A stretch of 64,000 nucleotides of DNA from Rostratula benghalensis (lineage: Eukaryota; Chordata; Aves; Charadriiformes; Rostratulidae). Within the stretch, counting starts at the first letter, position 1; the number at the start of each line of letters is the position of its first letter. The position numbers were made by a program, and so were the translations under genes. Under the pieces are notes generated by a model. The model saw only the letters and a program-made list of their open reading frames with translations, made no database searches and was not told where the DNA came from. The stretch lies in assembly GCA_013399305.1 (NCBI GenBank), contig VXAI01000068.1, positions 2,716,500-2,780,499 of the forward strand. The letters run 5' to 3'. Of this stretch, positions 37,716-50,654 are shown piece after piece.

Positions 37716-38036
37716 TATAGAATCATAGAGTTGGAAAGGACCTTAAAGATCATTGAGTCCCAACCCCCCTGCCATGGGCAGGGTCACCTCCCACGAGAAC
37801 AGGTCGCTCAAAGCCTGGCCTTGAACATCTCCAGGAATGGAGCATCCACAGCTTCCCTGAGCAACCTGTTCCAGTGCCTCACCACCTTCACAAGAAAGGA
37901 TTTCTTCCTAGTACCTAGTCTAAACGCTATGAGGTCTCCCTGGAGCCTTCTCTTCTCCAGGCTGAACAACCCCAGCTCTCTCAGTCTATCTTCATACGAG
38001 GTGCTCCAGCCCCCTGATAATTTTCGGGGCCCTCCT
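37716..38036 (-). mobile_element. CR1 LINE fragment, ~320 bp
   Basis: On the plus strand it reads TAGAATCATAGAGTTGGAAAGGACC, TTAAAGATCATTGAGTCCCAACCCCCCTGCCATGGGCAGGG, CACCTCCC, GCTCAAAGCCTGGCCTTGAACATCTCCAGG, CATCCACAGCTTCCCTGAGCAACCTGTTCCAGTGCCTCACCACC, and on to CTTCTCTTCCAGGCTGAACAACCCCAGCTCTCTCAG and GGTGCTCCAGCCCCCTGAT. This is the standard avian CR1 tail in reverse. A 119-codon plus-strand frame crossing it is antisense CR1. It shows few changes and looks relatively young. Confidence 0.97.
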
Positions 38037-40737
38037 CATGTCATTATGGAGATCACCATGGTTCTCCATTCCCAATACCTACTCTGTTGATTAAACAGAT
38101 CAGTCCAAGCTCTCAACTCCTCATCTTTAAAAGCTATCTATCTTTTGGATGATTCCTGCTACCTTTGAGATTGCTCCTCCTTTCATGACTAACACCTTCC
38201 AAAGCTGTATCCCATTGAGCGGAGAAGCTACTTTTTTATTGTGGGAACTCTGAGACTGGAGGAAATAGAACTTTTTTCCAGAAGTAAAGTAAAGATAATA
38301 TCAACTCCTCCAAGAATTTAAGGTCAAATTTGTTTCTTCGGTTTTAGATTTACCTCAGTAATTTCATCCCACATATAATCTACTCAGCTGGCTCAGTTGA
38401 GTACACAAACGACACACAATGAATTGGGCTATTTCTCCTGTAGAATGAGAAGGGAAAGATAAAGGGAATGGTTTATTATTTCTCCTTTTAGATGCCCTGA
38501 GTTTCTTGGATAAGCTGTTGGAAGGGACCATGATTGCAGCTTAGGGAAGATGTATGAAATGGGCCAGAAAGAGCCGCAGTGTGTGTTTTTTCCATGATTT
38601 CCAATTCTTACCTGTCAGTGGGCATATGAGCATGTATGGAATGTGAATAGGGGATGCTTCACTTACAAGTCCCAGCAGTTCTTTCTTTTTTTCTTCTTTC
38701 ATGCTTGCTGTGTTTGAAACTATCTGAGCTGCATCACTGAAGACAAAAATATTATGAGTAAAAATGAATAATCAACGATTTTTATTAATTAATCCAAAAG
38801 ACTGAAATGTGGAAATACTTTTTCTCCTAGTGGCATTGAGCTAAGATGATAACTACGGTCCTGAATGGCAAAAATTCTCATGTTTAGTTAGAAAATATTT
38901 AATGTGCTATCCTCAATATGTCCTCAGATCCTGGGAAGCAGCAGGCAGGAATCAGTGGGGCTGTCACCTCCAGAATAACAGTGCTGCCTATCACCAGGTG
39001 CTTAGTGCCGCATTGCAGCCAGCATTTCAACAGGAGCCTGGCTTCAGAAATGTCAGTCTTACAATTTTTCTGCTTTGGGATAAGGGCTAGTCAAAGGCTG
39101 GCAGGGTGGCTGTTCACAGAAATCTTTGTGTGTTGTATATATATAGCTATAGAAGGTAGGAACACAAATGGATGTCCTCAAAAAGCAGTGTTAGAACCCG
39201 TAGTGTGGGATGGGTTCAGTGGTGTTCAAACTTCCTTTTTTTTTCTTTTTGTTTTTTGATTCCTGTGTAGAACTTTAATTCCAAGCCAAATGCAGGCAGT
39301 GAATGCCTGTACATTCTGAAAGTTGGGTACGTGTGTAGTTCAGGGTCCTGGCTGAGCCTGCGTGACCTGTGCAAGTTTTCTTCGCTGTCACTTCAATCTT
39401 GTGATTTGGTTTGGAAAAGCTGATACTGAGGGAAGATGATGCATCCCAGAAAGATTGTTTGTTATGTCATGAGGAGCCTAAAACTTGCAAGATGTTATTA
39501 AGGGCTACAATCTTTTCCAGGTCAACTTTAATGCCTATGCAAAATGATAGCCAAAGCCTTTAGCTTCTCCTTATTGCGCTCAGAGCACTGAGCTGTGAAA
39601 TAATGCTTAGAATTGATCACAGATGCGTAACACAGTCCACCTAATGTGATAAAACTCCTTTTGGTATAAGGCACAATTACATAGACTCCAAACACAAGCA
39701 CACAATGTGTGTACTTTATGAATTGGATAATGAAATAAATGTTCATGGTTACTTTATGACACCACTGTTATTCACAAATATCTATAGATCTTAATGGAAT
39801 AAATGCAGTATCTGAAGGCAGAGAATACTAGAGCTTATTTTGGCATAAAATTGCTTGATTATTGGAACTTCCTATTAGAATTTCTTGTAAAGCTCATTTA
39901 TGGAAATAATTAGAAACAAACTCTTCAGATCCACTTTCCAGACTAATCTTCTTTACAAATTGCCATTCCAAAGTAATATCTGGCTCCCCGTTCAGAGAAA
40001 CTTTGTCACAAGGAAGGAATGCAATATTAGGTTTGCAAATTAATACATGTTAATCTTCTGATGAGTGTTGGACAGTGCGTAATAAACTTACACTTTTGCT
40101 AGCAACTGAGTGAGAAAAATACCGTTGAAATGAACGAGGAGAGTTGGGTCTGAACCCTTTTGATCTAAATTTCATACTTTGGAGGATATGTGGAGCTCTA
40201 TTATGTGGTTTGCAGTTGATCAAGGTAAATAGTGTTGTGACTCTTTGGAAAGGTATATTTAGCTTTTAGGGAACTGGGGTTGAATAGAAGTGAACAGGAG
40301 TAGTTTGGTTTTTTAGAGGCTTGAAACAATACTGGAGTGTTGTATCCTCTGAGACAGAGATGAGTGTAGAGCTGTGAGTGCAATGTAAACTCTCCTCTTC
40401 TGGCTGAACACCTCTGCAAACATCATTAATTGAAATTGCTGGACACTGGAAGATAGATAGGTTTTAATTTTCTCACTCCAGCCAGAAATACAAAGGCTTC
40501 ACCAGTATCCAGCTACAGAGTTGGCTCCTTGGGGCACTCGCTGCTTGTAGTCTCTTAGAGGCACTTTCACATTCAGGATTTCTCTCCATTGGCCTCACAA
40601 AGCAGAAAGTTGAAATAACTAATTGAAAAACAAGTTTAATGGAAGTATTTTTCTAATATTTCTGTACAGTATTTAGCATCTTTGATAAAAACCATCTACA
40701 CCTAAAATGTTTACTCTTTTGTGTGATTGGACTAAAC
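38037..40737. other. Non-coding DNA
   Basis: Anonymous sequence. A CAG|GTAAGA-type donor on the minus strand (TCTTACCTG at 38607-38615) has no convincing acceptor partner. No repeat family was recognised. Confidence 0.5.
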
Positions 40738-40834
40738 ATAGAATCAGAAAATTTGGGTGGGAAGGAGCCTTTAAAGGTCATGGAGCCCAACCCCTTTCAC
40801 CAAGGAGGGTCATCTTCAACTAGATCAGTTTGCT
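40738..40834 (-). mobile_element. Short, diverged CR1 3' end
   Basis: CATAGAATCAGAAAATTTGGGTGGGAAGGAGCC, TTTAAAGGTCATGGAGCCCAACCCC and CACCAAGGAGGGTCATCTTCAACTAGATCAG follow the reverse-complemented CR1 tail, of the subfamily form with ATCTTCAACTAGATCAGGTTGCT. Only about 97 bp remain and it is more diverged than the other copies, so it is probably older. Confidence 0.85.
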
Positions 40835-42947
40835 GATATGATGCGCAGCTTTTTAGGTGAGCTTCAGCGTTGTTGCATTCAATGTATTGAGCCCATAGAA
40901 CAAATTCTACTTTACTTTTATTTACTTATTTTTATTTGTTTAACTTGAAGTGTAAATGTAGATGTAAGTGCCCTCACCATAGAGGGGTTATCCGCATTTT
41001 TCATGTATTTTCTTAAAAACATTCTCATAACATAAATAATTACCACTTGCTGCACAGCAAAATGGGATCTGATCTGCTTTTCAAACGGAAGCTAAGAATT
41101 TCAAAGCATAATTGAGTTTACCACTTGAGGAGGAGAAAAGAGCAGCAAACAATGTCTTTTAAGAGAGTTCTTACCTGTGAATTTTTTGATTGTTGAAGTG
41201 TAGATGTGGGATAGATGTCAACTGGTAGCATCAATGCCAGTTGCACTGCAACTTAAACCAGACATCATCAGGAGCTTTTAAATGTCATTTTACTTCTGCA
41301 GACTCATATCAGGAAGCCCATGCCTTACAGGATAACATGTTGCCCTCTTTATTCATCTCTGGCACTCTTCCAGTGTAGCTATTGTAATCTTTGGTGGTTC
41401 AAATCCAATCATGGTTGGGTTTTTTGGTTGGGGTTGTTTCTTTTTTCAGACCATAGTTTACTTAAGAAAAGGTAAATAAAAGAATCCTGTGCCATATGCA
41501 AGAATTTTCTCAGGTAAAACTGCCCCAAATTAATTGGCAAAACATAAGTAACCTCCTGTAAATGTGCTTCTTGGTGAGACAAGCCAAGAGGATGACCCAA
41601 AAACTCTGAATTCCCCTATTCAGAGGTGAGGTGAAAGACTGAGGTTACAAATACACCATAAATACCAGGATGGTTAAAGGTGATGTGCAGGAACATCTCC
41701 CATACTGACCCAACATTGACTCAGTGCAGACCATTAATGAAAAGTCCACTTGCTACCGGAGCTGAAGTCAAACCTCTGCCTTCTGACAGCCTGGGTGTCA
41801 GCTGTAAACAACCAGTTTTAAAGAATTATTTATAGAGAGTGGGTAAACACTTCACAGAGCCACAGAACAAATGGTTTCCTGCCAGGTCCTCACGTTGCCT
41901 AACTGCACATTACCAACCTGCAGATTTCTGGTATAGCTGGAGTTATCTGCCTCTCTGTCCTCGCTAGACATGGAACAAATGTAGGGTCTGGACCTCAGCT
42001 TAGCTGTGTAAAGCAGAGGGTGAGACTGTCCCTTTCACTTTAAGCTGGAAACTACTTCACAAAATGAATTTTATGGGAGACTTATGGTCAGGCAAATAAA
42101 CCCTGTTTGTGGGAGGTGAGGGAAGGGTACAGCATCATGACCTTGCTCAGGCCAATGCAAGTTTTAGACATTGATCTATGCAGGGATTAAAGTTTTATTC
42201 CAGACGCTGATCAGTGCGTTAACTCCCAGTAATGCATAACTGCTGACTACAGAAGTTGTTTCTGGAGCTGGGGCAAAAGTGGATTTGCCACAGCCAGTGC
42301 CTGAAAATTATAACAAATATTTTCTGCAAAGAGATGTTGATGCCAAGCAACATATTTTTCTTATTTCTCTACTGTAGAACTACCCAACACTTGAGTTTCA
42401 TTATTTCTAATGGGATATAGATGCCTCTTGTTCATGACTGATTTTCTGCTCAAAACTTGCTCTCTTAGGTTTTTTAACCATTAAGTGACCAGGAATTATT
42501 TCTTGGAAATACACAGATAGTATCTGCTGCTTCGAAAAAAGTGTAGGAGAATTCTAACTCATAACCTCATTTCTTCCTTGCAGGTCAAGATGGGTCTGTT
42601 TTCCTACCTGAATGTGCTAAGGTGTAAAAATCTTATCTTGAAAATATCTATATACATGATGGTTCCCCTTTGAATATTTCTTTAACTTTTCGCCAAATAT
42701 GAAGCTTTTCCTCAAGGGTTTTTTATTTCAATAAAATTACAGTAATAGGATCTGAATACTTGAAAGAATAGATTCTTCTGCTGGGCTTCCAAGGGTCGAA
42801 TGGACAGTTTCCTCAATTGTTACCAATGGAAATGATGGCTCTGTGCTTCTCACTGAAGTCATTGGGTATACAGTTCTAAAACCCTACAGAAAATGCAATT
42901 TTCCATTAAATTTCATGTTTGTTTCCAGATGAGCTCATTCCTTTACT

Positions 42948-42983
42948 GGGGGGGGTTGGCAGGGGGAATAAATAGGGAAAGGA
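42948..42983 (+). other. G-rich tract, possible G-quadruplex
   Basis: An 8-G run (42948-42955) is followed by a 5-G run (42962-42966), a 3-G run (42975-42977) and GG pairs. Splitting the first run gives four G-tracts, but one loop is 8 nt, slightly longer than the usual limit. It may fold as a G-quadruplex on the plus strand. Confidence 0.4.
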
Positions 42984-44528
42984 GGATTAAGACCTTTTTA
43001 GAAAATTAGACTTCAAAGCACCAAATATACATTACTAAAACTTAAAAAATCGCTTCATTAACTTATCTAAATTATGCAGGCATTAATAGGGTTCTTATTA
43101 TTAATTCATATAATTGTTTATACTAGTTTTTTGATAGGGCTTTATAGGTTTGTTTATTTATTTATTTCTGCTATTGCAGCACTGCATTGATGGGACTCAT
43201 TAAATGTAATAGCATTTGGCAATTTATCACACAGATTTAAAAGCCCTTTACAGATCACTTCTACTCACCCTTTCTTTTGGAGGACATCTGTGGTGTATCG
43301 TTGGGATGTGATGAATCGCAGTTTTCTTGTCTGCAGCATTTCAAAACCTGCAAGCCTGAGCTGTATAAAGAAGGCAAGCAGTTGAGGGTTTAACCACCAT
43401 TCCTCCCTTTTCTCTCATTTATTCTTACTTGAAAATAACTCTTTCAGACTTCTGTGTTAATTCTAACCCCAAAAAGTGTGCTTAAAAATGCATAGAGTAG
43501 TACAACAGCTTTATTAAAGTCAATAATTGGCTTTACCTGGCTGTATTTTTAATCAACTATCTTCAAAAGAGGCTGCAGAAGAGCTTTTCAAGTACTAAAA
43601 ACCTTTATTATTCAACACTACTGTAACGTTAGAAATATACAGAATAATGTATTCCCATTTGAACATAATGAGGTTGTAGATTCCTTCGAGGGTTCTGGTA
43701 ACACTAGGAACTACCAGAGCAAGCTTCAATTTTTATTTTTTTTAATGTCGCCAAAGTCAGGCCAATCAATTTACGTGGCTTTTGAAGCATATTACCCCTT
43801 CAGAGCATGGCAGGGCAGCAATCACAGTATTGCAAGCATCAGCCAGGCTGTAGGGTAAGAGTGCAATGTAGGGGATGGAAGATACAAAAGAATCATTCAA
43901 AGTCCTGTTGCTTCTGAAGTCTAAATCCCTGAGTGAAAGGGTGTCATGTGGATATTTTTTCAAAGACTTGTCTGTAGTAGTTATATTTTTTTATCAAAAG
44001 TCAGGTTTTAATTAAGGAATCTCTCAATTTCAGATATGTTCCTGTGCTCGTAGTCAGCAGTCCTGAGCAGCAGGTTAATATCAGCTTATGTGGGGAAGCC
44101 AGCAGTTGCTCTGCATAAAGATACATACACCTCGGGGTGTGTTTGTCCTTCCCTTACAAGCTGCATCTTAATGTTTCTCTGTTACTGGTGATCTGGGAAA
44201 TGCTTAGCCCAGCAAACATCCACCTCTAATTGCATAAAAGTAAAAATTACAAGGTGATCTGTAGGAGGGCAGGAAAAAATGATGAGGGCCACTTGTCAGG
44301 AATGAAAGAACAGCAGAAAATTATGAATGTTTTGAAGTTTTTAAAGATCTCATTATTTTTCTGCATCTGTACTTTTTGCTCTTTCCCTTCCGTCCCCCGT
44401 TACCAGGGTAGTAATGGCCATCACACCTGCAAACGTAATGGCAACCACATGATGATGACCTGAACCACAGACTCTGTGACAAGTCTGAGGCTTTAGATTT
44501 TACTTAAAAGTTGTCATACGAACAGTGT

Positions 44529-44569
44529 GGGGTTTTTTTGGTTTTTTGTTGGTTTTTTTTTTTTTATTT
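44529..44569 (+). repeat. T/G-rich low-complexity tract
   Basis: T runs separated by GG end in a 13-T run. This is simple-sequence DNA of the same kind as at 34024. No adjoining element body was recognised. Confidence 0.75.
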
Positions 44570-45935
44570 CAAACAGATCCTTGGATTGTACTTTCCTTGT
44601 GAAAGCCCTGTTTCTATGAGCACATTTCTTCACTCCCAGCAACGCATTGTCTTTGTGCTCTACCTCTGCCTGGAATAGGAAGGATTTCCCTACCTAATCC
44701 CCGTGATTTCTTTAGCTGGATCTTCCAAGGTGGAAACGTTTGACATGTTTCTGTATTTTCCTGCCCGCTCCCTATGCAAATACATGGGCTTTCAGGGATA
44801 GTCCCAGCCTGAGGAAGGAGGGAAGCTGCTAGCTGGGATGAGGAAGGACTAACCCATGACCTTGGTTGAAAGCTGTGTGTAAGCCTCCAGCTATTGTTCA
44901 GCCCAGGCTGAATTGCTTGTGATTGATGTGCAGTGATCAATCACACTGTAAGCTTCCCCAGCTCTGAATAGGATACAGAACCAGGGAGGGAGAAGTTAAG
45001 GCTTCCAAGTCCTACATCATTGTCAAAGTTCTGCCCACTCCCTTTTATCTAGTTTGAATTTATGCTGCACCATATCTTCTTCATGGGAAATTATGAGCAT
45101 TCGCTAAAGACATTTTCACCAAAGGAAAACATTAACTTTGTAGACACTTTAAAACTACCTCTGATGCATTCTTCAAAAACATGGATATCAACATTTTGTG
45201 AAGCCATCACCTTGTATCGGTTCATGTCTGTCTGCCTAAAAGAGGGAAAATTGTTGTCCTCTGTGGAGAACACAAACTTTTCTCTTTATAAAATCTGCTT
45301 GGTGTGTAGCTGTGAACATCCAGGCAGGTAGTTTCTCCCTAATCCCTGGGGTGGGAGAGAAGAAAGATTTGGTGGTCATTAGCGTGCAGAATTATCTCAA
45401 ACACAATAGATTTTCCTCATGACAAATCACACATAATCTCCATAGCAACCTCACATAATTATGCACAAGATTTCAATGTAGCAAAAAAAATAAGCATGGC
45501 AGGAGTTGTAAAGAATAGCTATATAGCGTGAGACAGCTGTGGGAGTAGATGGTGTATAGAGGACTGAAATGCAACTGTTTTAAGATGTAAAAAATGAACA
45601 AAAGACAGAAAGATTGCCTGCTTTGTCCTGTGGAGAGTAGTGATTAAGTCAGTACATTATCTGGAAATTGGAGATGATGGGCTCAAATATCTCCTCATAA
45701 TGTAGAGGTTCCTGATAGTGCCACAACAGTTTGAGGAACGCCAGCAGCAATTTTACCCCACTTTCATAGTATTATTACAGCTATAGAAATGATCTTTGAG
45801 ACGTAACTTGCTATGCAAGATCTAAATGCAGCAGGGTTTGGTTAGGTCTTTTTTTTTTCAAATTTTGTTTCAGTCTGTTTGGACAGATTGATTAAGACGA
45901 GCTTAGAAATATTATGGGGAGTTTTGTCATAATCC

Positions 45936-45985
45936 TTATTTATTTGTCTGTATCTACTTATCTATTTATTTATTTATCTATGTAT
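45936..45985 (+). repeat. (TTTA)n/(TCTA)n imperfect microsatellite
   Basis: TTATTTATTTG, then a mix of TATCTA and TTTATTTATTTA words. It is a diverged tetranucleotide array. Confidence 0.75.
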
Positions 45986-48900
45986 TGTCTGGAATTAAAA
46001 GATTGGCCATATCTTCCACATGAACAGATTGCTAGTTTTTTTAGATTTCATAGGTTTTGCTTTCAAAACTGCACATCGATTTTGGAATATTTTTTTTTAT
46101 GTGCACCACAGTGTATTTTCTTTCTTCCTATGCTCATAGTACTTTGCATGGCATCCTAGATTAAGAGCTGACCCACTTGTGAATGTAATCATGCTGTATC
46201 ATTAGCAAACACATTAGCAGTGTAAATGCAATACATAGACTATATATTCCTGTGCTGATGAACCCAATGATCCCATTGTTGGAGCAGGTCCATCTCAGAA
46301 GTGGGGGCACCTCTGAGGTCCAAAGTACTTTCAGCTTCAATAGTATTTGAGGATTCCCAGCAGCAGATTCAATAATTAAGTTCACGCTTCAAGGGCAATA
46401 ATCCTGTGTCAAGACATATCTATGATTAAATCATTCTGATGGTGATTTTCTTTTAATTATCACAGCCTGATCCACAGCTCTGTATCTAACCTGGCCCTTC
46501 TGAACTCAGTCAGGTACTTTGACATTGACTTCAGCTGCTTTTGACTAATGCCATATAAAAAAGGTATAAACACTTTAATTAACATTTATGGCTAAAAATA
46601 TGTGAGAAGAAGATATACTAAATTGATCCATAAAATTTTATTCAGTTGCTTCCATTCAATTAATGTTATTAGGTTTATTTAAAATCAAAGGTTTATTTCA
46701 ATCCCCAAAAAAGTAAGCCATAGGAACAGATAACTTCTTACATTTAATATCTTATGCAACAGATCAACCTCATTCTAAGCTTGTTTTCCTCAAACATCAG
46801 ATTGCAGGCAGAGCAGACGTGCTTTTAGTATGCTACCGCTTTAACACAATCGCATTGCTAATTTGCCTTACTGAAGACTCTCAAGATTTTTTCATAGGTG
46901 AGAAAAGTTAAACCAAAAACTAATCACGATTCCTAGTCCATGTTTTTCTTATGCCCGAGTGATTAATAATTTTCAATTTGAAAAATTTTTAATCTTTTAT
47001 CAAACTTCCAAGTGAGATTCAAACCAAGACATTTCTCTGCCCTTACACTTTCTAGACTTGTAGAGACATCATCTTTTCCTCTACAGGTCTCCTGGTTCTT
47101 TTCTTTATTTAAAAACCAAAGATCTTGTCTTCCAAGAGCTGGTAAATATCTTCACTTTCCTTATGGGCTGTGGGCTGTCTCTTTGGGCTCCTCAAAGGCA
47201 AATATTAAGGCACAGCAAACTCCAAAGCATCTTTTTCTATAAAAAAGAGTAACAGGCTAAACAAATACTATAGGCAGTGTTGTTTGGGCTACTGATGAAT
47301 TGTGAATGCAGGTGCAAGCAACTTTCTTTTTTTTCAGTTTAAAATACCAGAAAATTATCACCAATACTCTGTTGCCATCTGTGTCTTATGATTCCTTCTC
47401 CTCGTGAATATCTAAACACTTTCATGACCGAAGTGTGTGGCGCTGAAGTGGAATAGCCTTGGCTGTCTTAATGATAAACCATGTTAACTATAACTGAGGT
47501 TTATCCCAGGATTCTCTGGGTTTTTATTCTCTTGACTTGCACTAATATGAATTAGTTACTTTGAATCCTCTTTTGATCTTTGATCCTCTTCCATTTTTAA
47601 TTTGTGTCTCTTCTGTTAAATAGGTTTACTACTAATAAGTAGTAATGAGTTTTAGATGTTTTTCTTGCATTCGGGGTATTACTTTTTCTTACTGTTCAGT
47701 TAAAATCCTTTCCAAATGAAGCAAAGGTGACTAACAGAAAATAATTGAAAGTTTTACTAAGATTTTCTAGAAACAAGGAAGCAAGTACTGCATGCTGTTG
47801 AACTCTATTAACATTTCATACCACAAGATGTTCCATCTGCTAATATAAAACATAATCAGATGATTTGTCAGTAGATATATGCCAAACTTTTCATTCCACT
47901 CTCAGTCCATTTTATTTGCATATAAAGTGGCACATTTACACTCAACAATAACTAGTCCTGAAGGAATGATATTTAAGAGGAGAATATAATTAATCTATTC
48001 AGGTCATAAACATTTTCTTCAGGGCAATGGGCAACTATCTAAGGCAACCTTCACAATCACTCACGTACATTACCTGAAATGCTTTAGAATGAGCTGGCAA
48101 AGCTGAAGATAGACAAAATGTTGTAGTTTTATTCCGAGGAAGTGTTTACATTCGTCTTACACAGCATTTTGAGAATTATCCTAACAAAAATTTTCTCTGT
48201 ATATTTTATGTTTGGTGTTGTGTTGGTGCTGCACTCTGTTCCACAGCGTTCTGAAATGATGTATGTATTGTGTTTCCCATCATTCTGTGTAAGAGCTCAA
48301 AAAGCATACAGGAATTTTGCTCTTTTTCACATATTATGAACTCCTTCTATTGAAAGCAGTTATAAAACTACTTAGTAGTTCTAATTATGATAAAAGGTTT
48401 TCAGCAAGTCTGCCAAAAGAGGAGGCATTTTCCGAATACATTTTCCTGTTACTTTGTCTTAGGACTCTTGACACATGGTTTTATTAGCTTTAGCCCTTTC
48501 TGTATTTTTTGAAAGTTATGTAGATTGCAGAGGGGGAAGAGTGGAGGGAATTGGACAGTGTGTAAGGGGGCATGCTGGTCTGCTGCAGTATTCCACCCCC
48601 CTGTAGTTCCATGCTGGATGCTCCTGTCCTCTTCACCAAGTATATTAAGTGAAGCTGCAAGGAGGGTTCATGTTGACTGCAGATGATGTACAGAGGGAAT
48701 CAATACAGACAGATTTGTAGAGGCATAAGTGAAATCCAAATCTTTTTAATTTTTCCCATACTCCACTTGCCGCATTTGCTCTGGAGAGCAGTGTTTTCTG
48801 CTGGGATCTGATTGAAAACTTCCAGCCCATTTCCATAACTCCAGTCCCATAGTTTATAGTCATAAACTAATTCATATTCCAGGAGGAAGGGTCAGAGTAT

Positions 48901-50532
48901 CTGTAGTTCACCCAGTGCCCTCGCTCTCTGAACTGGAAGACAGCTCTCTCTGCCTTTGCAGGCTGAGCACATCCTCTTCTGCTTTTAGTTGCTAGCAGAC
49001 ATGAGAACAAGGGCCCAAACCACATGCTTTTGCCAGGAGGTCTCTTAAAGTTCAGTACTGTCTGTTGCCACTCACTATGCATGATCTTGGAGAATTTCAC
49101 AGGGAAAAAAACCCCCTTCTGTTCAGTTCTACTGTTGCTGAAATTTCCAAAATGTGGGCTATTCACTCCTTGGGAGGTAATGCCCCTGTGCCAATGAGTA
49201 CACAGCTTGGTAACGGGAGGTGATAAATAGGTAAATACACAGACAGTGTGTGAAAAAACATGGGGAAGGCAGCCAAAGGTACTTGAGTTTACCAAGTGTA
49301 CCTATTCTGACATAATACTGAAAATGAAATATTTGTTTTAAAAAGGAGAATAATGCTAGGCAGTCACAGAAATCCATAGTCAACAAAACATTTGCTTAAG
49401 CTGTTATATTGCTGTGGAATGGGCTCAAGTCTATGCACTCAATTCCCTTTAATGCCAGTGCATGCTGTGTATGGAGCCTGGTGAAAAAAAAGAAAACTTT
49501 TACTTTAAAAAATATTTAAATACTCATTTTATTTTCTTAGGCACAAAAAGGCCAACAGATAATGTTTAAGCCCAGAAAGGGGATAGTCTCTGAGACACTT
49601 CTGAGGCGTCATTATTACCCTATGATAAATTGATTTACCACACACAGATAAGTCACAGACTGGTAGTAGTCACAAGAGTGAATTTGAAATAACTGGTAAT
49701 TACTGATCACAGTACAATGCAAACCTTTCATACATTGATTAACCGTAACTAATTGTGTGAGTTTATCATCTTTATTATCTATTTTAGATATTTTGTGGAA
49801 GTAGCTGAAGAAAACAATGGCTCACATTTTCCAGTCAGGAACCACTCAGTTATTGCAGATGCAGCGAGCGATTCGATCTGATCTTTAAACTTCAGTTTTG
49901 CTTTAATCTCGTGTTCCCAGCAAATTCAAACTGCTCTTAGAGCGCCGTCAAAGGACTCGCCACAGCAGAAGATCAATTTGTCATGCTCTTATTATCACCG
50001 CGCTTCAACTCAGAGGGAAGCAGAGTTTGGTTGGCGCTTGATGGACACAGGAACTGATGGCTGTATCTGTGTGTTGTAAGGCAGATGGATTGGTGTTAGC
50101 GTGTGCATTTCGCTCTGTGCGAGGGAGAAAAAGGGTATAGCCACTGGATACGAATCCTACCATTTTCCTTGGGATTGGATTTTTAATAGTTAGGCATCTA
50201 ATTGGCTAAACAGATGGCTGCTCTGTGGAAGATGAGAAGGCTGTAGGGACCGAGCTGCCTTTCTGAAGGCCAGGCATCAATGTGGGACTTTGGCTTTCTC
50301 TGAAAATGTGTTTCTAATTTTGGAATATCAGCAGGAAAAAAATTTTGAGCCTAAGTGAGATGGAGTGCAATATTTCTCTTTCTTTATATATATGGTTCAG
50401 GCTTTTGAGTTTTAGCGGCTTTTTAAAATCTAATAACATTTATGCTGTGAGCTCTTCAGATTCTCTCAGCTTTAATTTTCCACTGACACCCATATAACCT
50501 ATCTCGGATGACACAGGACCATGTAGGCTCAG

Positions 50533-50654
50533 TTGGGGCTTTGAGCAACCTGTTCTAGTGGTAGGAGACCCTGCCCATGGCAGGGGGGTTGGAACTTGAT
50601 GATCTTTAAGGTCCCTTCCAACTCAAACCATTCCATGATTCTATGATTCCATGA
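50533..50654 (+). mobile_element. CR1 LINE fragment, 3' end
   Basis: TTGGGGCTTTGAGCAACCTGTTCTAGTGG, GAGACCCTGCCCATGGCAGGGGGGTTGGAACTTGATGATC, TTTAAGGTCCCTTCCAACTCAAACCATTCCATGATTCTATGATTCCATG. This is the last ~120 bp of a CR1 with three terminal ATTCTATG-type units. The close match to the common avian tail points to a fairly young insertion. Confidence 0.95.

Larger units (their letters stand above)
40835..50532. other. Long non-coding stretch without recognised repeats
   Basis: Nearly 10 kb with no CR1 copy visible. Landmarks are a G-rich tract at 42948-42983, a T-rich tract at 44529-44569, and a TTTA-type microsatellite at about 45936-45985. Long AT-rich patches with many TAATTA/ATTAAT words occur around 46600-46720 and 49690-49800. 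Open frames up to 142 codons (48867-49295, minus) have no motifs. A minus-strand CAG|GTAAGA donor at about 41169-41177 lacks a clear acceptor. Confidence 0.5.

Noticed and set aside
37731..38090. 119-codon plus-strand open frame
   Set aside because: It lies almost wholly on the reverse complement of a CR1 tail, so it is antisense transposon sequence.
38607..38615. CAG|GTAAGA donor-like site on the minus strand
   Set aside because: No pyrimidine tract plus AG at a sensible distance and no distinct open exon upstream on that strand.
41169..41177. CAG|GTAAGA donor-like site on the minus strand
   Set aside because: A 22-codon open frame precedes it, but the acceptor is poor and the frame is too short to stand out.
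48867..49295. 142-codon minus-strand open frame
   Set aside because: No domain, no splice context and no composition bias. It is within the length expected by chance for AT-rich DNA of this size.
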